Assembly (NCBI GenBank): GCA_032358255.1
Contig: JAULBX010020410.1
Location: forward strand, 1-64,000
Reading direction: 5' to 3'
Length of the DNA stretch: 64,000 bases
Origin: Heterotrichella gracilis
Lineage: Eukaryota > Sar > Xanthophyceae > Tribonematales > Xanthonemataceae
Shown: one piece after another, positions 32,399-43,800 of the stretch
Layout of the letters: each line of letters begins with the position of its first letter
Numbering within the stretch: the first letter of the stretch is position 1
Position numbers and translations under genes: made by a program
The notes under the pieces: model-generated
The model's database searches: none
What the model was told of the DNA's origin: nothing
Seen by the model: the letters and a program-made list of their open reading frames with translations, nothing else

Positions 32399-34174
32399 AT
32401 GAAAAAAACTATATTAAAAGTATGTAGCGTAATTATGCTGAGTGCATTTGCTACACAAACAAAAGCTCAAACAGCTTCTTTACAAGTGATTCACAACTGT
32501 GCCGATGCCGCAGCAACTACTGTTGACATTTATGCCGGAACAAGCTTATTGATCAATGACCTCAATTTTAGGTTTGCTTCTCAAACATTTACCAACATTC
32601 CTGCTGCCACCGTTCTCACCATTGGTGTAGCGCCTGGCACTTCTACCTCATCTACACAATCTATTGCGACCTTTACCATTAACTTAGCCCCAAACAGTAA
32701 CAACATTGTTGTAGCTGATGGTATTGTAAGTGGCACCGGTTATTCACCGTCCTCAACCAACGCACCATTTACATTAAAAACTTATACTTCAGCTCTGTCG
32801 TCAGCGCCTAATGCTACTACTACCAGTTTACTAGTGCACCATGGAAGTACCGACGCTCCTACAGTTGATGTAGTTGCACCTTTTACAGGCTCGGTGCCTG
32901 TATTTCCAAATGTTTTGGTAAACAATGCTTCATATGGTGATTTTTCAAATTATTTGAATTTACCAACTGCTGATTATAAAATTCAAATTAGAGATCAAAA
33001 TGCAGAAGGTGTAGTAGCAGAATATTCAGCTCCACTGTCTTCCCTAAATTTAGGTGGCGCTGCTTTATCCGTTATTGCCAGTGGATTTTTGAATCCCGCC
33101 AACAACAGTGGTGGTCCTGCTTTTGGTTTATATGTTGCATCAGCAGCCGGTGGTTCTTTACTTCCATTACCAAGCACTACTATAACCTCCACACGTTTAC
33201 AAGCCATTCATAATTGTGCTGATGCAGCTGCTGCTTCCGTTGACATTTATTTAAAGTCTACCGCTACCGGAAATTCAGCCATTAAAATTTTAGATGATTT
33301 TGCATTCAGAACTGCTTCTCCTTACATTGATGTTCCAACCGCACAAACTGTTAGTTTATTTATTGCAGCTCCAAATAGTACCAGCGAAGTGGGGGCTATT
33401 GCCACATTAACTTACAATTTAGCAGCAAGCTCTAAATATCAATTGATCGCCAGCGGAATTTTAAGCACCAGTGGTTATAATCCAGCTTCAACAGTTGTAC
33501 CATTTAACTTAACTGCTTATGCTTCGGCAAGAGAACGTTCTAACAACAGTAACAATACCGACGTATTAGTTTACCATGGAGCTACAGATGCTCCTGCAGT
33601 AAATGTTTTAGCAGACGGAGCCGGCACTGTTGTAGCAAACATGGCTTATGGCACCTTTAACTCCGCAGGATATTTAGAATTACCTTCTAACACATCTGCC
33701 GGTAATTATGTGTTGCATGTAACCGATGTAGCGGGAACAACAACAGTAGCAAGCTACTCAGCACCATTAAACACACTTGGAACATCAGGATTGGGTTTAA
33801 CGGTTTTAGCTTCTGGATTTTTAAATCCTGCTAATAACAGTAATGGAGCTGCCTTTGGACTATACGCTGCTCTTCCTGCCGGCGGCGCTCTTGTGCCACT
33901 TCCCTTATTAACCATCACTTCTATTGATAAAGAAAACCTGTTAAATTCCTTTTTAACTGTTTATCCTAATCCGTTCAACAATGAAATTAACATTACAAAT
34001 ACCTCAAGCGGTACAATGAATGTGACATTAAGCGATATTAGCGGTAAAGTAATTAAAACAGGAACTGTAAATGAATCAACATTACTGTTAGAAACAAACG
34101 ATCTTTCAAGCGGCGTTTACATTTTGAACATTAGCAATAATGGACAAACTGCTAACTTTAAAGTGGTTAAATAG
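32399..34174 (+). CDS. T9SS-exported protein with four DUF4397 units
   Basis: The 591-residue protein has a signal peptide (1-23, ending TKAQ). Four DUF4397-type beta domains are seen as two pairs: LQVIHNCADAAATTVDIY and LLVHHGSTDAPTVDV, then LQAIHNCADAAAASVDIY and VLVYHGATDAPAVNV. Each pair ends in a SGFLNPANN loop. A type A T9SS sorting domain closes the protein (LTVYPNPFNNEIN, then LSSGVYILN, ending KVVK). Function is unknown; it is probably a surface-displayed adhesion or matrix protein. Confidence 0.85.
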   Translation: MKKTILKVCSVIMLSAFATQTKAQTASLQVIHNCADAAATTVDIYAGTSLLINDLNFRFASQTFTNIPAATVLTIGVAPGTSTSSTQSIATFTINLAPNSNNIVVADGIVSGTGYSPSSTNAPFTLKTYTSALSSAPNATTTSLLVHHGSTDAPTVDVVAPFTGSVPVFPNVLVNNASYGDFSNYLNLPTADYKIQIRDQNAEGVVAEYSAPLSSLNLGGAALSVIASGFLNPANNSGGPAFGLYVASAAGGSLLPLPSTTITSTRLQAIHNCADAAAASVDIYLKSTATGNSAIKILDDFAFRTASPYIDVPTAQTVSLFIAAPNSTSEVGAIATLTYNLAASSKYQLIASGILSTSGYNPASTVVPFNLTAYASARERSNNSNNTDVLVYHGATDAPAVNVLADGAGTVVANMAYGTFNSAGYLELPSNTSAGNYVLHVTDVAGTTTVASYSAPLNTLGTSGLGLTVLASGFLNPANNSNGAAFGLYAALPAGGALVPLPLLTITSIDKENLLNSFLTVYPNPFNNEINITNTSSGTMNVTLSDISGKVIKTGTVNESTLLLETNDLSSGVYILNISNNGQTANFKVVK

Positions 34175-34194
34175 TTTTTGAACTTATTCATATA

Positions 34195-34228
34195 AAAAGC
34201 CATTAGCAAAAACGAATGGCTTTTTTTA
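34195..34228 (+). terminator. Rho-independent terminator after the DUF4397 gene
   Basis: The stem AAAAGCCATT/AATGGCTTTT has a loop of about 10 nt and is followed by T residues. Confidence 0.9.
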
Positions 34229-34295
34229 TTTGACTAAAAAATACCATACAAATCTTAAATTAGTTAAAACATTAAGTTTGAATGGCAATTTAAAT

Positions 34296-34303
34296 TACAT
34301 TTG
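34296..34303 (+). promoter_or_regulatory. msrB promoter -7 element
   Basis: TACATTTG is a perfect TAnnTTTG. It overlaps the TTG at 34301, which rules that codon out as the start and supports the ATG at 34316. Confidence 0.65.
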
Positions 34304-34315
34304 ATCAAAACTTTC

Positions 34316-34837
34316 ATGAACAAATTCATTTCTACATCATTCCTTTTATTTGTGTTTGGATTCGTCTCCTGCCAAACAAAGGATTCTACTAAAAATACAC
34401 AGGAAAGCAATAATAGTCACAAAACACAGCCTATGGAAACCAGCTATTCAAAAACCGATGCCGAATGGAAAAAGATCTTAACACCCGAGCAGTATGAAGT
34501 GCTGAGGGAAAAAGGAACCGAGCGTCCGGGTACCGGTGAATACAATCATTTTTCAGAAAAAGGAACCTATTGCTGTGCCGGTTGTGGTACCGAATTATTT
34601 ACGAGTGAACAAAAATTTGACAGTCATTGTGGTTGGCCTAGTTTCGACAATAATATTGCCGGCGGTGATCGCGTTAAACAAATAAAAGATTTTTCATACG
34701 GAATGATCAGAACTGAAATTGTTTGCGCTAAATGTGGCGGACACCTCGGTCATATTTTTGATGATGGTCCAACCGCCACCGGACAAAGGTATTGTGTAAA
34801 TAGTTTAAGCTTAAAATTTATTCCCGCAAAAAAATAA
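34316..34837 (+). CDS. msrB: Peptide methionine (R)-S-oxide reductase MsrB, lipoprotein form
   Basis: The 173-residue protein has a lipoprotein-type signal ending GFVSC (Cys19), then a linker and the MsrB domain. Zinc ligands are visible as CCAGC (Cys87, Cys90) and CAKC (Cys137, Cys140). The catalytic Cys160 lies in RYCVNSLSL. MsrB reduces methionine-R-sulfoxide in damaged proteins, here outside the cytoplasmic membrane. It is a single gene. Confidence 0.95.
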   Translation: MNKFISTSFLLFVFGFVSCQTKDSTKNTQESNNSHKTQPMETSYSKTDAEWKKILTPEQYEVLREKGTERPGTGEYNHFSEKGTYCCAGCGTELFTSEQKFDSHCGWPSFDNNIAGGDRVKQIKDFSYGMIRTEIVCAKCGGHLGHIFDDGPTATGQRYCVNSLSLKFIPAKK

Positions 34838-34848
34838 AATTTTTCAGG

Positions 34849-34967
34849 CAACAGATTCTGAAACAAGCGGCTGTCTCAAAAGGTCCACAAAGTCATGCTG
34901 AATTTATTTCAGCATCTCATGAAGACCTAATTTTGGACAAAACAGATTCTGAAACAAGTTCAGAATG
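34849..34967. repeat. Degraded intergenic hairpin repeats between msrB and the reductase
   Basis: Two copies of an 18-bp word (34850-34867 and 34941-34958) occur here. Two hairpins are present: ATGCTGAA/TTCAGCAT (34895-34915) and ATTCTGAA/TTCAGAAT (34946-34966). These resemble REP-like repeats I recall from Bacteroidota spacers. Confidence 0.6.
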
Positions 34968-34976
34968 ACTGCAAAA

Positions 34977-35963
34977 TTAAAATAAAGCTTGAACAGGTTT
35001 GTTTTGCAAAATTCCATCAATTTTTTCCATCACCTCGTTTGTTAACAAAGGAAGAACTTCCAATGCGGTTAAATTTTCTTTAAGTTGTTCGGGTTTACTG
35101 GCTCCCAAAATAGCAGTACTCACGTTTGGATTTTTTACACACCAGGCAATTCCCAATTTAGGTAAAGTAGTGCCGAGTTCCTTTGCCAATACATCCAACA
35201 ATTTGGTCTTATCTATTCGTGACTGATCGCCAAGGGTTCTTTCCTTCAACCAATCCATTCCTTCAATGGTTAAACGTGTATCACTCGGCATAGCTTTATT
35301 GTATTTACCGGTCAATAATCCGCTTGCAAGAGGGCTCCAGATCGTAGTCCCTAAACCAAAGTCGCGAAACAACAATAAAAAATCTTTTTCAATTTTTGTT
35401 CTTTCAAACATATTGTATTGTGGCTGTTCCATGGTAGGTCCAATCAAATGATTTTTCTCTGCAAACACAAAAGCAGCCATTATTTCGTCGTTGGCCCACT
35501 CACTTGTTCCCCAATAGAGTATTTTACCTTGTTGAATCAAGGTGTTCATGGCCCAAACCGTTTCTTCAATAGGGGTATATTTATCTGGGCGATGACAAAA
35601 CAAAAGATCGACATAATCTACCTGAAGTCGTTTTAAAGCCGCGTGACACCCTTCTATAATATGCTTGCGCGAAAGGCCCCGTTGATTTGGCTTATCTTCC
35701 TCATAACCAAAAAACACTTTCGAACTTAATACATAAGAGCTGCGTGACCAATTTTTTTTCTTAAGCACTTCGCCCATTACTAATTCAGACTTTCCGCGCG
35801 AATAGATCTCCGCATTGTCAAAAAAATTGACTCCGCCATCATATGCAATGCTCATCAATTCATCGGCCGTGTTATCACCAATTTGTTTTCCAAAAGTAAC
35901 CCAACTTCCAAAGGAAAGGGCACTCACTTGTAATCCTGATTTACCTAATCTTCTATATTCCAT
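34977..35963 (-). CDS. Aldo/keto reductase, Kv-beta/YghZ-like
   Basis: The 328-residue TIM-barrel protein has the NADPH-dependent reductase tetrad: Asp49, Tyr54, Lys82 and His124 (FFDNAEIYS, LSSKVFFG, DLLFCHRP). The cofactor motif TAILGASKPEQLKEN lies near the end. Its closest pattern is the voltage-gated potassium channel beta-subunit/YghZ group, which reduces aldehydes such as methylglyoxal. A perfect -7 element (35988-35981, TAAATTTG) lies 18 bp upstream of the start. Confidence 0.92.
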   Translation of the reverse strand: MEYRRLGKSGLQVSALSFGSWVTFGKQIGDNTADELMSIAYDGGVNFFDNAEIYSRGKSELVMGEVLKKKNWSRSSYVLSSKVFFGYEEDKPNQRGLSRKHIIEGCHAALKRLQVDYVDLLFCHRPDKYTPIEETVWAMNTLIQQGKILYWGTSEWANDEIMAAFVFAEKNHLIGPTMEQPQYNMFERTKIEKDFLLLFRDFGLGTTIWSPLASGLLTGKYNKAMPSDTRLTIEGMDWLKERTLGDQSRIDKTKLLDVLAKELGTTLPKLGIAWCVKNPNVSTAILGASKPEQLKENLTALEVLPLLTNEVMEKIDGILQNKPVQALF

Positions 35964-35980
35964 ATTAAAATAAGTGAAAT

Positions 35981-35988
35981 CAAATTTA
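35981..35988 (-). promoter_or_regulatory. -7 element of the aldo/keto reductase gene
   Basis: Minus-strand TAAATTTG, a perfect TAnnTTTG match, 18 bp upstream of the start codon. Confidence 0.55.
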
Positions 35989-36055
35989 GCTTAAAAAGAC
36001 AAGATTTAAAAGATGTGGATTGACTTTAATATTTATTGGCATCATTCTAAATAAA

Positions 36056-39000
36056 TCACCTTTTTATCAATTTGCGGGTCTGTAATTCTGTACTACTTTT
36101 TATTTTTAAGATATACAAACCGTTCAAAAACAAAGTCAGATCGATCTCAAATCGTTTGCCACTCAACGAATTTGCAAAGCGTTCGATTCCTTGTGAATCA
36201 TATATGTTAATCTGATAAGTATCTTCCTTATTCAATTCAATGGTGACGAAGTTGGATGATGGATTTGGAAAAATACGGAAGAAGGAATTCATTTCGTCTG
36301 TCACCATTCCTGCACAAAGATCTACTGTAACCAAGGCAAAAGCCACTTGCGTGCAGGAGTTGATACTTTTTCCAATGACATTAAAAACAGAATTAGTTAA
36401 AGGATAAACACTGAATGTGTTTGAATTAATTCCACCCGGTAACCAAGTATAGGATTGCGCTCCGGTTGCGGTAAAACTAATTAATTGTCCTGGACAAATG
36501 GTATCACCCGATTGTCGGATAGAGATGACAGGTACTGAACGGGTGTTGACAGCAAGTGTTCGTGAGCCTACACAGCCCTCTGAGTTTGAACCAAAAACTG
36601 TGTAAGTGGTATTCACTGCCGGCGAAACAGTGGTGATTGAACCATTTGTTCCCGTATTCCAGGTATATGAAATTGCACCGGAGGCAGTAAAACTCACAGC
36701 GCTTGATGGACAAACAGAAGTGCTATTCTGTTGCACAGATATAGTAGGCAAAGGATAGACACTTACCATTAGTGTTTGAGTACTTGAACATGAATGACTG
36801 TTCTTAGCAATCACTGTAAAGGTTTGATCTGCGCTAGGAGAAACGGTGCGTGTTGCCCCGGTTCCAATTCCTACCCAAGAATAAGTAGCAGCCCCCATGG
36901 CCGTTAAGGTGCTCGTTTTGGCCGGACAAACAATGATGGGATTTGCAGATACACTTAAGACCGGGAAAGGTGAAACAGTTACTGAAACAGGAATACGATT
37001 GCTAAAACATCCACTTTGTGCCTGAATAGCTTCAACATAAAAAGTAGTATCCGACGATACAAAGGCATTTAATGCTGTTCCGCTCCCAATGCTAAGTGAA
37101 CCACTCCACGAAGTATACCAGCTGACTGAAGATGGCGTAAATGCCTGAACTGATAAACTAACAGTTCCTGTATTGCCGCATACAACTGTTCCCTGAGACT
37201 GAATATAGGGACTGACCACATTTAGTAAAAGTTGTCGCGAGGCGATGCAATTAGCCGTGTTACTTGCTGTAATAGAATAAGAAGTGGTAACAGAAGGTGT
37301 TACAACGACACTGTTGCTCGTTGAACCATTACTCCAGGTAAATGAATTTGCCGAACCTGACAACGTTAAGGTGCTGCTGCTTCCACTGCATATAACCGAA
37401 GGATTTGCTGTAAGGCTTAGAGTGACCTGGCTAACTTGAACCATTGTTGTGGCCTGAGGCGACGCACAATTATTGGCAGTAACAAACAAAGAATAATTTC
37501 CGGAAGCATTTACCGTAAGATTGGAGAGGAACGGGTTTTGGCTTGATGAATAAAATCCATTCGGTCCAAACCAGGTATAGGTTCCACCATTACTGGATGC
37601 ACCATTCAATTGAATATTCTGACCGTTACATACCAATGAATTGGAGCTTGAAGCAAGTGCAATAGGAATCGGATTCACCACAAGGGTCGCTTGTTGTGAA
37701 ACAGAAGTCATGCTCGCATTCGTGCAAGTGGTTTCTAAAATGAAATAATACGTTCCGGCGTTCAATGATGAAGAAAAATATTCCGGACTCGTTCCTCCTA
37801 AGCCTGAACTAACATTTGTGTAGGGTCCACCTGAAACGTTAGAGACCTTCCATTGATGAATGATACCGGTTCCCGGAGTATACCCGGCAGAGATCAAAGC
37901 CGCGGTTTGTCCGGCGCACACCGACAAACTAAGAGGAGAAATTGTTCCGGCATTTGCTCCGGTGCATGGATTTAAGTTTTGTTCAAATTCATCTGCGCCT
38001 ATATCCGGAGCCAAGCCGGTCCCACTATAAGAGGTATTTCCCTGACGAATCTGTGTGTCGACATCAGAACTTATGCCATTAATATTTTGCGCGGCACTTT
38101 CCACTGCAGAAAAGTTGTTTGGTGTGATGTGCAAAAAATTTGGTGAAAGAGGATTCAAACTTAAAAATGAAATTGTTTGCGTGATAGAGGCAGCATCTCG
38201 AGGACTCACGGCTGTTTGCATAGCACTAAGTGTTTGATAAGATGTACCTCCACTTTGCAAGATGACATTAGAGGAGGATGGCGTACCGGCATAGAACAAA
38301 TTATGATTAGAGGAAGAAGAATAGGTGCCGAGCGAACTCGAACTTCGTCTGAATGCTGCAGCCGTGCCGGAGCCTCCTGAAGAAGTGTTTATAAGAATAT
38401 TATTTCGAAGTTGGAGCGATACGGTTGAAGAAGCGTATAAGGCATTTGAATTAAAATTACCACTTGTACTCAGGCAGTTCAAAAAAACAGTATTGTAAAG
38501 TAAATGAACCATTGAACCCGAATTAAGATAAATACCATTCATGGCGTTGTTGGCGGATGAATTTGAAGCATTCAAATTCCCGATGATGTTATTGACAAGC
38601 GTATTGCTGACTGCCGCCGTCATGTATACCCCATGAACAAGAGCTGTAGTGCCTGTCGCGGCAATTTCTGCGATCCTATTACGATGAAAGTAAATACCCG
38701 CCCCTCCACCGGCTAAATAAGCGGCATATATCACAGACGAACCTCCATTTGAATTAAACAGACTCATTTCGTTATCATAGATCAAACAAGCGTTAGACGC
38801 TGAGATGGCTGAAGCTACATACACACCATAAATAGAACCCGCTCTGTTTATGTTGCTGATCTTATTGTTAAATAGTTCAGAGCCTCCTATTCCACCTGCA
38901 TCTCCCAGATCATCCCCATACAAACCGTAAAAATTGCCGCTACTATTCATGCTTATATTGGTGATCACATTATGGCTAACCATTTTTTTGGGGAATGGCG

Positions 39001-40723
39001 TTGCGTTTCCATCAGCAAAATAAATTCCATAAAACACACCGCTGCCCGACAAAGTAGAGGTGATATTCGAAAAATTATTTCCAAAAATAGAATGCAGACT
39101 AGCAGCAGGTGAATTTCCATTTGCATAATAGCCATACATGGCGCCATTCGAGGCATTTCGCTGAAAGCCACCAACAATGCTATTGTGACTTACGGTCAGC
39201 AATGATTGCGTGGCACTGCTATTGTAAATTAAGTATTCTGAACCCGAATGGTTAAGGTTTAATTGAGTAAACGTGTTGTTTGAAAAAGTGGCATGGTGTG
39301 AATCATTGGTATTGCTGATAAAAAATAAATTACCGGTAGCTGTGGCATTCAAATGAAAGTAATTCATGAAATTATTTTGATCGATGATTAGTTGGGTGGC
39401 ATTCGTCCCATTTGTATTACTAATAGAATAAAATGTTCCGCTATACGCATTCGCTCCACTAAAAATAAAACCCATTTGATTATTGGAGATAACAATTGAA
39501 TTTGAAACAGCTCCGCTATTATAAATAAGATAAGTAGATCCGGCAGAAGCGTGCGATGAATTATTCACAAATGAATTATGAGAAACGGATAACACAGAAG
39601 GCGAAGCGTAATTCCAAATACCATAATAACCGGGAGAAACGGCTGATGTGTATGTGCAATTATGAATTAAATTATGATGAATTGATATCGTGTTTGTGGA
39701 GGAACCTGAGCCCGATGCATTTTCAATGACCGAGAATTGTGAATTTTGGCCTCCACCATTTAAGGTGATGGTATTGTTAGAGATAGTTGCATTGGCTCCG
39801 GCTGCAGTATTTAACTGTATACCGCGCAAGGTAACACCATGATTTATTCCATTACCTGTATTATTATTTATGGTATTGTATGCAATCAGTAAATCGTATT
39901 GTGCAACGGTTCGCACACCGGCGCTGGCGCTTACAGTGCCTCCGCCTCCAAAATTGACAAGGGTATTTCCTGTGGAAATTGAATTCCCCCCTATTTCATT
40001 TCCTTGGTCAGCAAATGTATAAGGACTAACATCCGCAAAGCCGACAAGTGAAACCGGGATATTACATTGCTGAATAGTATTGCTTTGAAATTTATTAAAC
40101 GAATGACTTCCTGCAGAAGCGCTTACAGTTATGGCTGAATTGTGTACACTTGAGTAGGCATTTACAACATCAATTCCCCGCGAACCATCCGCAGCAGGAC
40201 CACTGCCCGATGCATTGTTTACTCTTCTTAAACTTATGTTACAGTTTTTTATCGTGTTATTCCAACAACCATTTGCCGCATCAGCTTTAAACAAAGCAAA
40301 ACCAAACTCCATGCTTGCCGGGTTTGCTGAATTTGTATCCATCAGATCAATTCCATCAATGGTTATAAAATCACAACCTATCAATCTAAAAAAACCATCC
40401 TGATTCATCGAGCCCGGTGTACCTGATCCTCCCGAATATGCAGTAATAATAGGATTCGGCCCGGTTCCGCTTTTTTGAAAAATTATGGGAGCACTCTGGC
40501 TTCCACTTGCCGTTAAGCTATAACCTCCAACAGGGGCTGTTTCAGAATAACCCGCCGCAATGTTTATAATTATGGGCGTCGATACGGTTTGCTGGTTAAG
40601 CGCTGTTATGACCGTTGCTAGACTTGTATAACTTGCAGAGGGAACACTAATGGTTCCGCTTAGTTGAGAAAAATAAGTCTGACAATTAAAAAGGCAACTG
40701 AACAGTAAAATGGATCTTTTCAT
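36056..40723 (-). CDS. Large T9SS surface protein, beta-helix plus Ig-like domains
   Basis: The 1555-residue protein has a signal peptide (1-19). The N-terminal region (20-200) has GYSETAPVGGYSLTASG and FITIDGIDLMD. A parallel beta-helix region follows (about 200-830) with ISNN/IYNSG-type coils. A short linker ends DIGADEFEQNLNPC. About eight Ig-like repeats follow (850-1470), with patterns such as CAGQTAAL, VCNGQNIQL and SYTWNTGTNGSI. A type A T9SS sorting domain ends the protein (FRIFPNPSSNF, then ending KLIKR). It is a smaller paralogue of the 3936-residue neighbour on the same strand. It is probably an adhesin or matrix protein. Confidence 0.85.
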   Translation of the reverse strand: MKRSILLFSCLFNCQTYFSQLSGTISVPSASYTSLATVITALNQQTVSTPIIINIAAGYSETAPVGGYSLTASGSQSAPIIFQKSGTGPNPIITAYSGGSGTPGSMNQDGFFRLIGCDFITIDGIDLMDTNSANPASMEFGFALFKADAANGCWNNTIKNCNISLRRVNNASGSGPAADGSRGIDVVNAYSSVHNSAITVSASAGSHSFNKFQSNTIQQCNIPVSLVGFADVSPYTFADQGNEIGGNSISTGNTLVNFGGGGTVSASAGVRTVAQYDLLIAYNTINNNTGNGINHGVTLRGIQLNTAAGANATISNNTITLNGGGQNSQFSVIENASGSGSSTNTISIHHNLIHNCTYTSAVSPGYYGIWNYASPSVLSVSHNSFVNNSSHASAGSTYLIYNSGAVSNSIVISNNQMGFIFSGANAYSGTFYSISNTNGTNATQLIIDQNNFMNYFHLNATATGNLFFISNTNDSHHATFSNNTFTQLNLNHSGSEYLIYNSSATQSLLTVSHNSIVGGFQRNASNGAMYGYYANGNSPAASLHSIFGNNFSNITSTLSGSGVFYGIYFADGNATPFPKKMVSHNVITNISMNSSGNFYGLYGDDLGDAGGIGGSELFNNKISNINRAGSIYGVYVASAISASNACLIYDNEMSLFNSNGGSSVIYAAYLAGGGAGIYFHRNRIAEIAATGTTALVHGVYMTAAVSNTLVNNIIGNLNASNSSANNAMNGIYLNSGSMVHLLYNTVFLNCLSTSGNFNSNALYASSTVSLQLRNNILINTSSGGSGTAAAFRRSSSSLGTYSSSSNHNLFYAGTPSSSNVILQSGGTSYQTLSAMQTAVSPRDAASITQTISFLSLNPLSPNFLHITPNNFSAVESAAQNINGISSDVDTQIRQGNTSYSGTGLAPDIGADEFEQNLNPCTGANAGTISPLSLSVCAGQTAALISAGYTPGTGIIHQWKVSNVSGGPYTNVSSGLGGTSPEYFSSSLNAGTYYFILETTCTNASMTSVSQQATLVVNPIPIALASSSNSLVCNGQNIQLNGASSNGGTYTWFGPNGFYSSSQNPFLSNLTVNASGNYSLFVTANNCASPQATTMVQVSQVTLSLTANPSVICSGSSSTLTLSGSANSFTWSNGSTSNSVVVTPSVTTSYSITASNTANCIASRQLLLNVVSPYIQSQGTVVCGNTGTVSLSVQAFTPSSVSWYTSWSGSLSIGSGTALNAFVSSDTTFYVEAIQAQSGCFSNRIPVSVTVSPFPVLSVSANPIIVCPAKTSTLTAMGAATYSWVGIGTGATRTVSPSADQTFTVIAKNSHSCSSTQTLMVSVYPLPTISVQQNSTSVCPSSAVSFTASGAISYTWNTGTNGSITTVSPAVNTTYTVFGSNSEGCVGSRTLAVNTRSVPVISIRQSGDTICPGQLISFTATGAQSYTWLPGGINSNTFSVYPLTNSVFNVIGKSINSCTQVAFALVTVDLCAGMVTDEMNSFFRIFPNPSSNFVTIELNKEDTYQINIYDSQGIERFANSLSGKRFEIDLTLFLNGLYILKIKSSTELQTRKLIKR

Positions 40724-40857
40724 TCTTGGGAATTTATTTCCGTAAAATGAACAGAACTATTTAAATTAAAAATCGGAATTAGACAGAATTCAAATTACCC
40801 GGGATGAATGTCTAAAATAAATATACCAAGGCCACTTAAAAGCATTTTTTAAATGCT

Positions 40858-43800
40858 CTATTGAATGATCATCTTTTTACTGAATTCACCTTGATCACAG
40901 GTCACTTTAAAAAAGTAAACCCCCTTACTTAAATGAGTCAAATTTATTTCTTCTAAATCAGATCTCGATTTCTTTTCAAAAACCACTTGTCCTGTGGAGG
41001 TGATAACCTGAATGAACTTTTCACCACTAACATTCAAGCTAAGTGTAAAGAGGCCTTCCGATGGATTAGGATATAACTCTATTTCATTCAATCGGTTTGT
41101 TTGTTCAGCAATTGATACACAAGGGTCTACCGTCACCGTCATAGAAGCAGTATTCACACAGGTATTTAAATCTACACCGGTGACTGAATAAACAGTGGTA
41201 ACACTTGGGCTGATCTCAATAATTGGTGAAATTGAATTTCCCGGCAACCAGGTAAAACTAAATACGCCCGAAGCTTCTATGGTAATGGTTTGTCCGGGAC
41301 AATTAGTTGCGCTTGCCGGCGTAATAGAAATAAACGGGATTGGATTGACTTTTGCCAAAACGGTTTTACTTGCCCAACAACCCGGACCACTGCTCGCGTT
41401 CACTATGTAATTAGTTGTTAAACTTGGGGTAACAATGATGCTGGTGGAATTAGATCCTCCTGTCCACGTATAATTAGAAGCGCCACTCACACTAATGGTA
41501 GCAGTTTGTCCTTGACAAAGTGTTGGAGGAACCATCACGGTGGATAAAGTAAGTGCCGGAGCTGAGTTAAGTAAGATGCTAGTACTGGCGTTTGGACAAG
41601 CAGGATTCGAACCGGTCACCGTATAGGTCGTATTTATAAATGGAGAAACTACAATGGTGGTATTGGTTGAATTGTTACTCCAGGTATAGGTACTCGCGCC
41701 ACCAGCGGTTAGTGTTGCATTGTTTCCTAAACAAACCAATGTACTGGTAGTTGCAATGGTAACAGTAGGTGTTAAAATAACGTTGATGAGCATACTAGCC
41801 GTTGTGGCACACTGTCCATTTGACAAACTGGCGTTATAAACAGTAGTAATGGTTGGACTTGCGATCACACTGGTGGCACTTGTTGAAGACAGACCAGTTG
41901 ATGGAGACCAGGAATAAGTACCTACCTGCGCGCCATTCAAAGAAAAATCAGGTCGCACAAAACCCACATTCACATTCGAAGTAGTGGCTGCTGAAACGGT
42001 TGAAATATTCTGATTGTCCGCACGGTATACTAACGTACTCTGAAAGCCGGTAGGGCTATTGTTTTGAATAACCGTATTTCCGGAAGTACCAATGATGCTA
42101 TTTGAAAAAACAGTTTCAATAACCACATTGCTTAGGCCATCCCATATGAAAGGGGCTGAAAATACGTGAATGTTGTTTCCTCCAACAACCGGCGTATAAT
42201 TTATTGGGCCCACCACACTAGATAAACCGGTTTCAAAAACAGACAAAATACTGGTTGTTGTTGATTTAATGGAAACTTTAAAATTCTGACATTCCTGAAT
42301 AGTATTTCCCCAGTTTGCGCCGAGAGAATTGACTGTAAACTGAATACTGCTGATCGGACTTCCAACTGTAAAGCCCGATGTTGCTAATTCTGATGCCAGA
42401 ACAAGCACTTGCATTTTTTGTCCACCATAATAGACAGAATAAGGTGCAGGATAACCGGAAGCAGAATTTTGATAGGTTTGACTTCCAAAATTTAAAGTTG
42501 GATTAGTAACAGGAACGGAAGCGCCAATGGTTTGCGAAGATCCTGCACATAAAGAAGCACTAGCCGGGCTTAATGAAAAAACCGGAGGTGAAGGATTCAC
42601 GGTAGCTGAAACAAAAACAGGACTTGATGTACAATTGACATCAGATACCAATAAGGTATAAGTTCCACTGGCATTACTGGAAACATTACTGATGGTTGGA
42701 TTCTGAATAGAAGAAGTGAAATTATTTGGCCCTAACCAGGTGTAATTAGTACCATTACTTCCCGTGGCTATTAACTGAAGTTCTTGCCCCGAACAAAGCG
42801 GCTGATTTGATATGCTCACATTCACAGTTGGGGTTTGGTTAACTGTAACCGTTACCTCATTTGAAGTGCCACTCAAGGAGCCTATCGTGCAGGTTGTGAC
42901 CAATACATAATAATAAACACCTGCGTTTAAGCTTGGCGTGGTGTAGGCAACGTAATTCGCTCCGCTACCACCTACAACATTGGTATAAGGACCGCCGGGT
43001 GTGTTAGAAACTTTCCACTGATGCACAATGCCACCAGCTGCGGTGTAACCGCTAGAAAGCATGTAAATAGTTTCGCCGGAACATCTCACAGTGCTTGAAG
43101 GAATAATAACGGTTCCGGCATTGGCGCCTAAACAAGGAGTCAAATTGGCATCGTACTCATCAGCACCAATATCAGGTGCAGTGCCAACACCAACATATCC
43201 CGTATTTCCCTGACGGATCTGTAAATCAACATCATCTGCAATACCCCCGGCATTTGCGGCGCCATTATCGGTAAGCGAAGGAATAGTGTTATTAATATGC
43301 AGGAAATTGGAATTAGCACCAACCGTGCTTGTCATAGGAGAGTTTTCTGAAACAGAAATACTTTCACGAGGCGAAACCAATGTCTGAAAGGCAGGAAGTG
43401 TTAGTGCAGAAGTTGTTCCATCATGAAACAAAACCCTATTAAAGGCAGGAATGCCGGCGTAAAACACATTATTATTAGACGATAAGGAGTAATTACTCAA
43501 GGCATTTGAACTTCGTCGGTAAGCAGCTGTAATTCCCGTTCCACTGGCAGTAGAAGTATTGATAAAAATATTATTTTGCAAATTAACACTGATGGTAGAA
43601 AGTGCATACAGGGCATTGGAAGCAAAATTGCTGCCGGTACCCGTAGCATTTAATAGTACCGTATTGAAATATAAATTTGCTGAACTTCCCCCGGCCAGAT
43701 AAATACCATTGAGTGCATTTGTCACAGAAGTAGATGGTGTGTAAATGTTGCCTATCAGATTGTTCGAAAGTTCCACATTTCCTGAACCTGCTGTTTTAAT

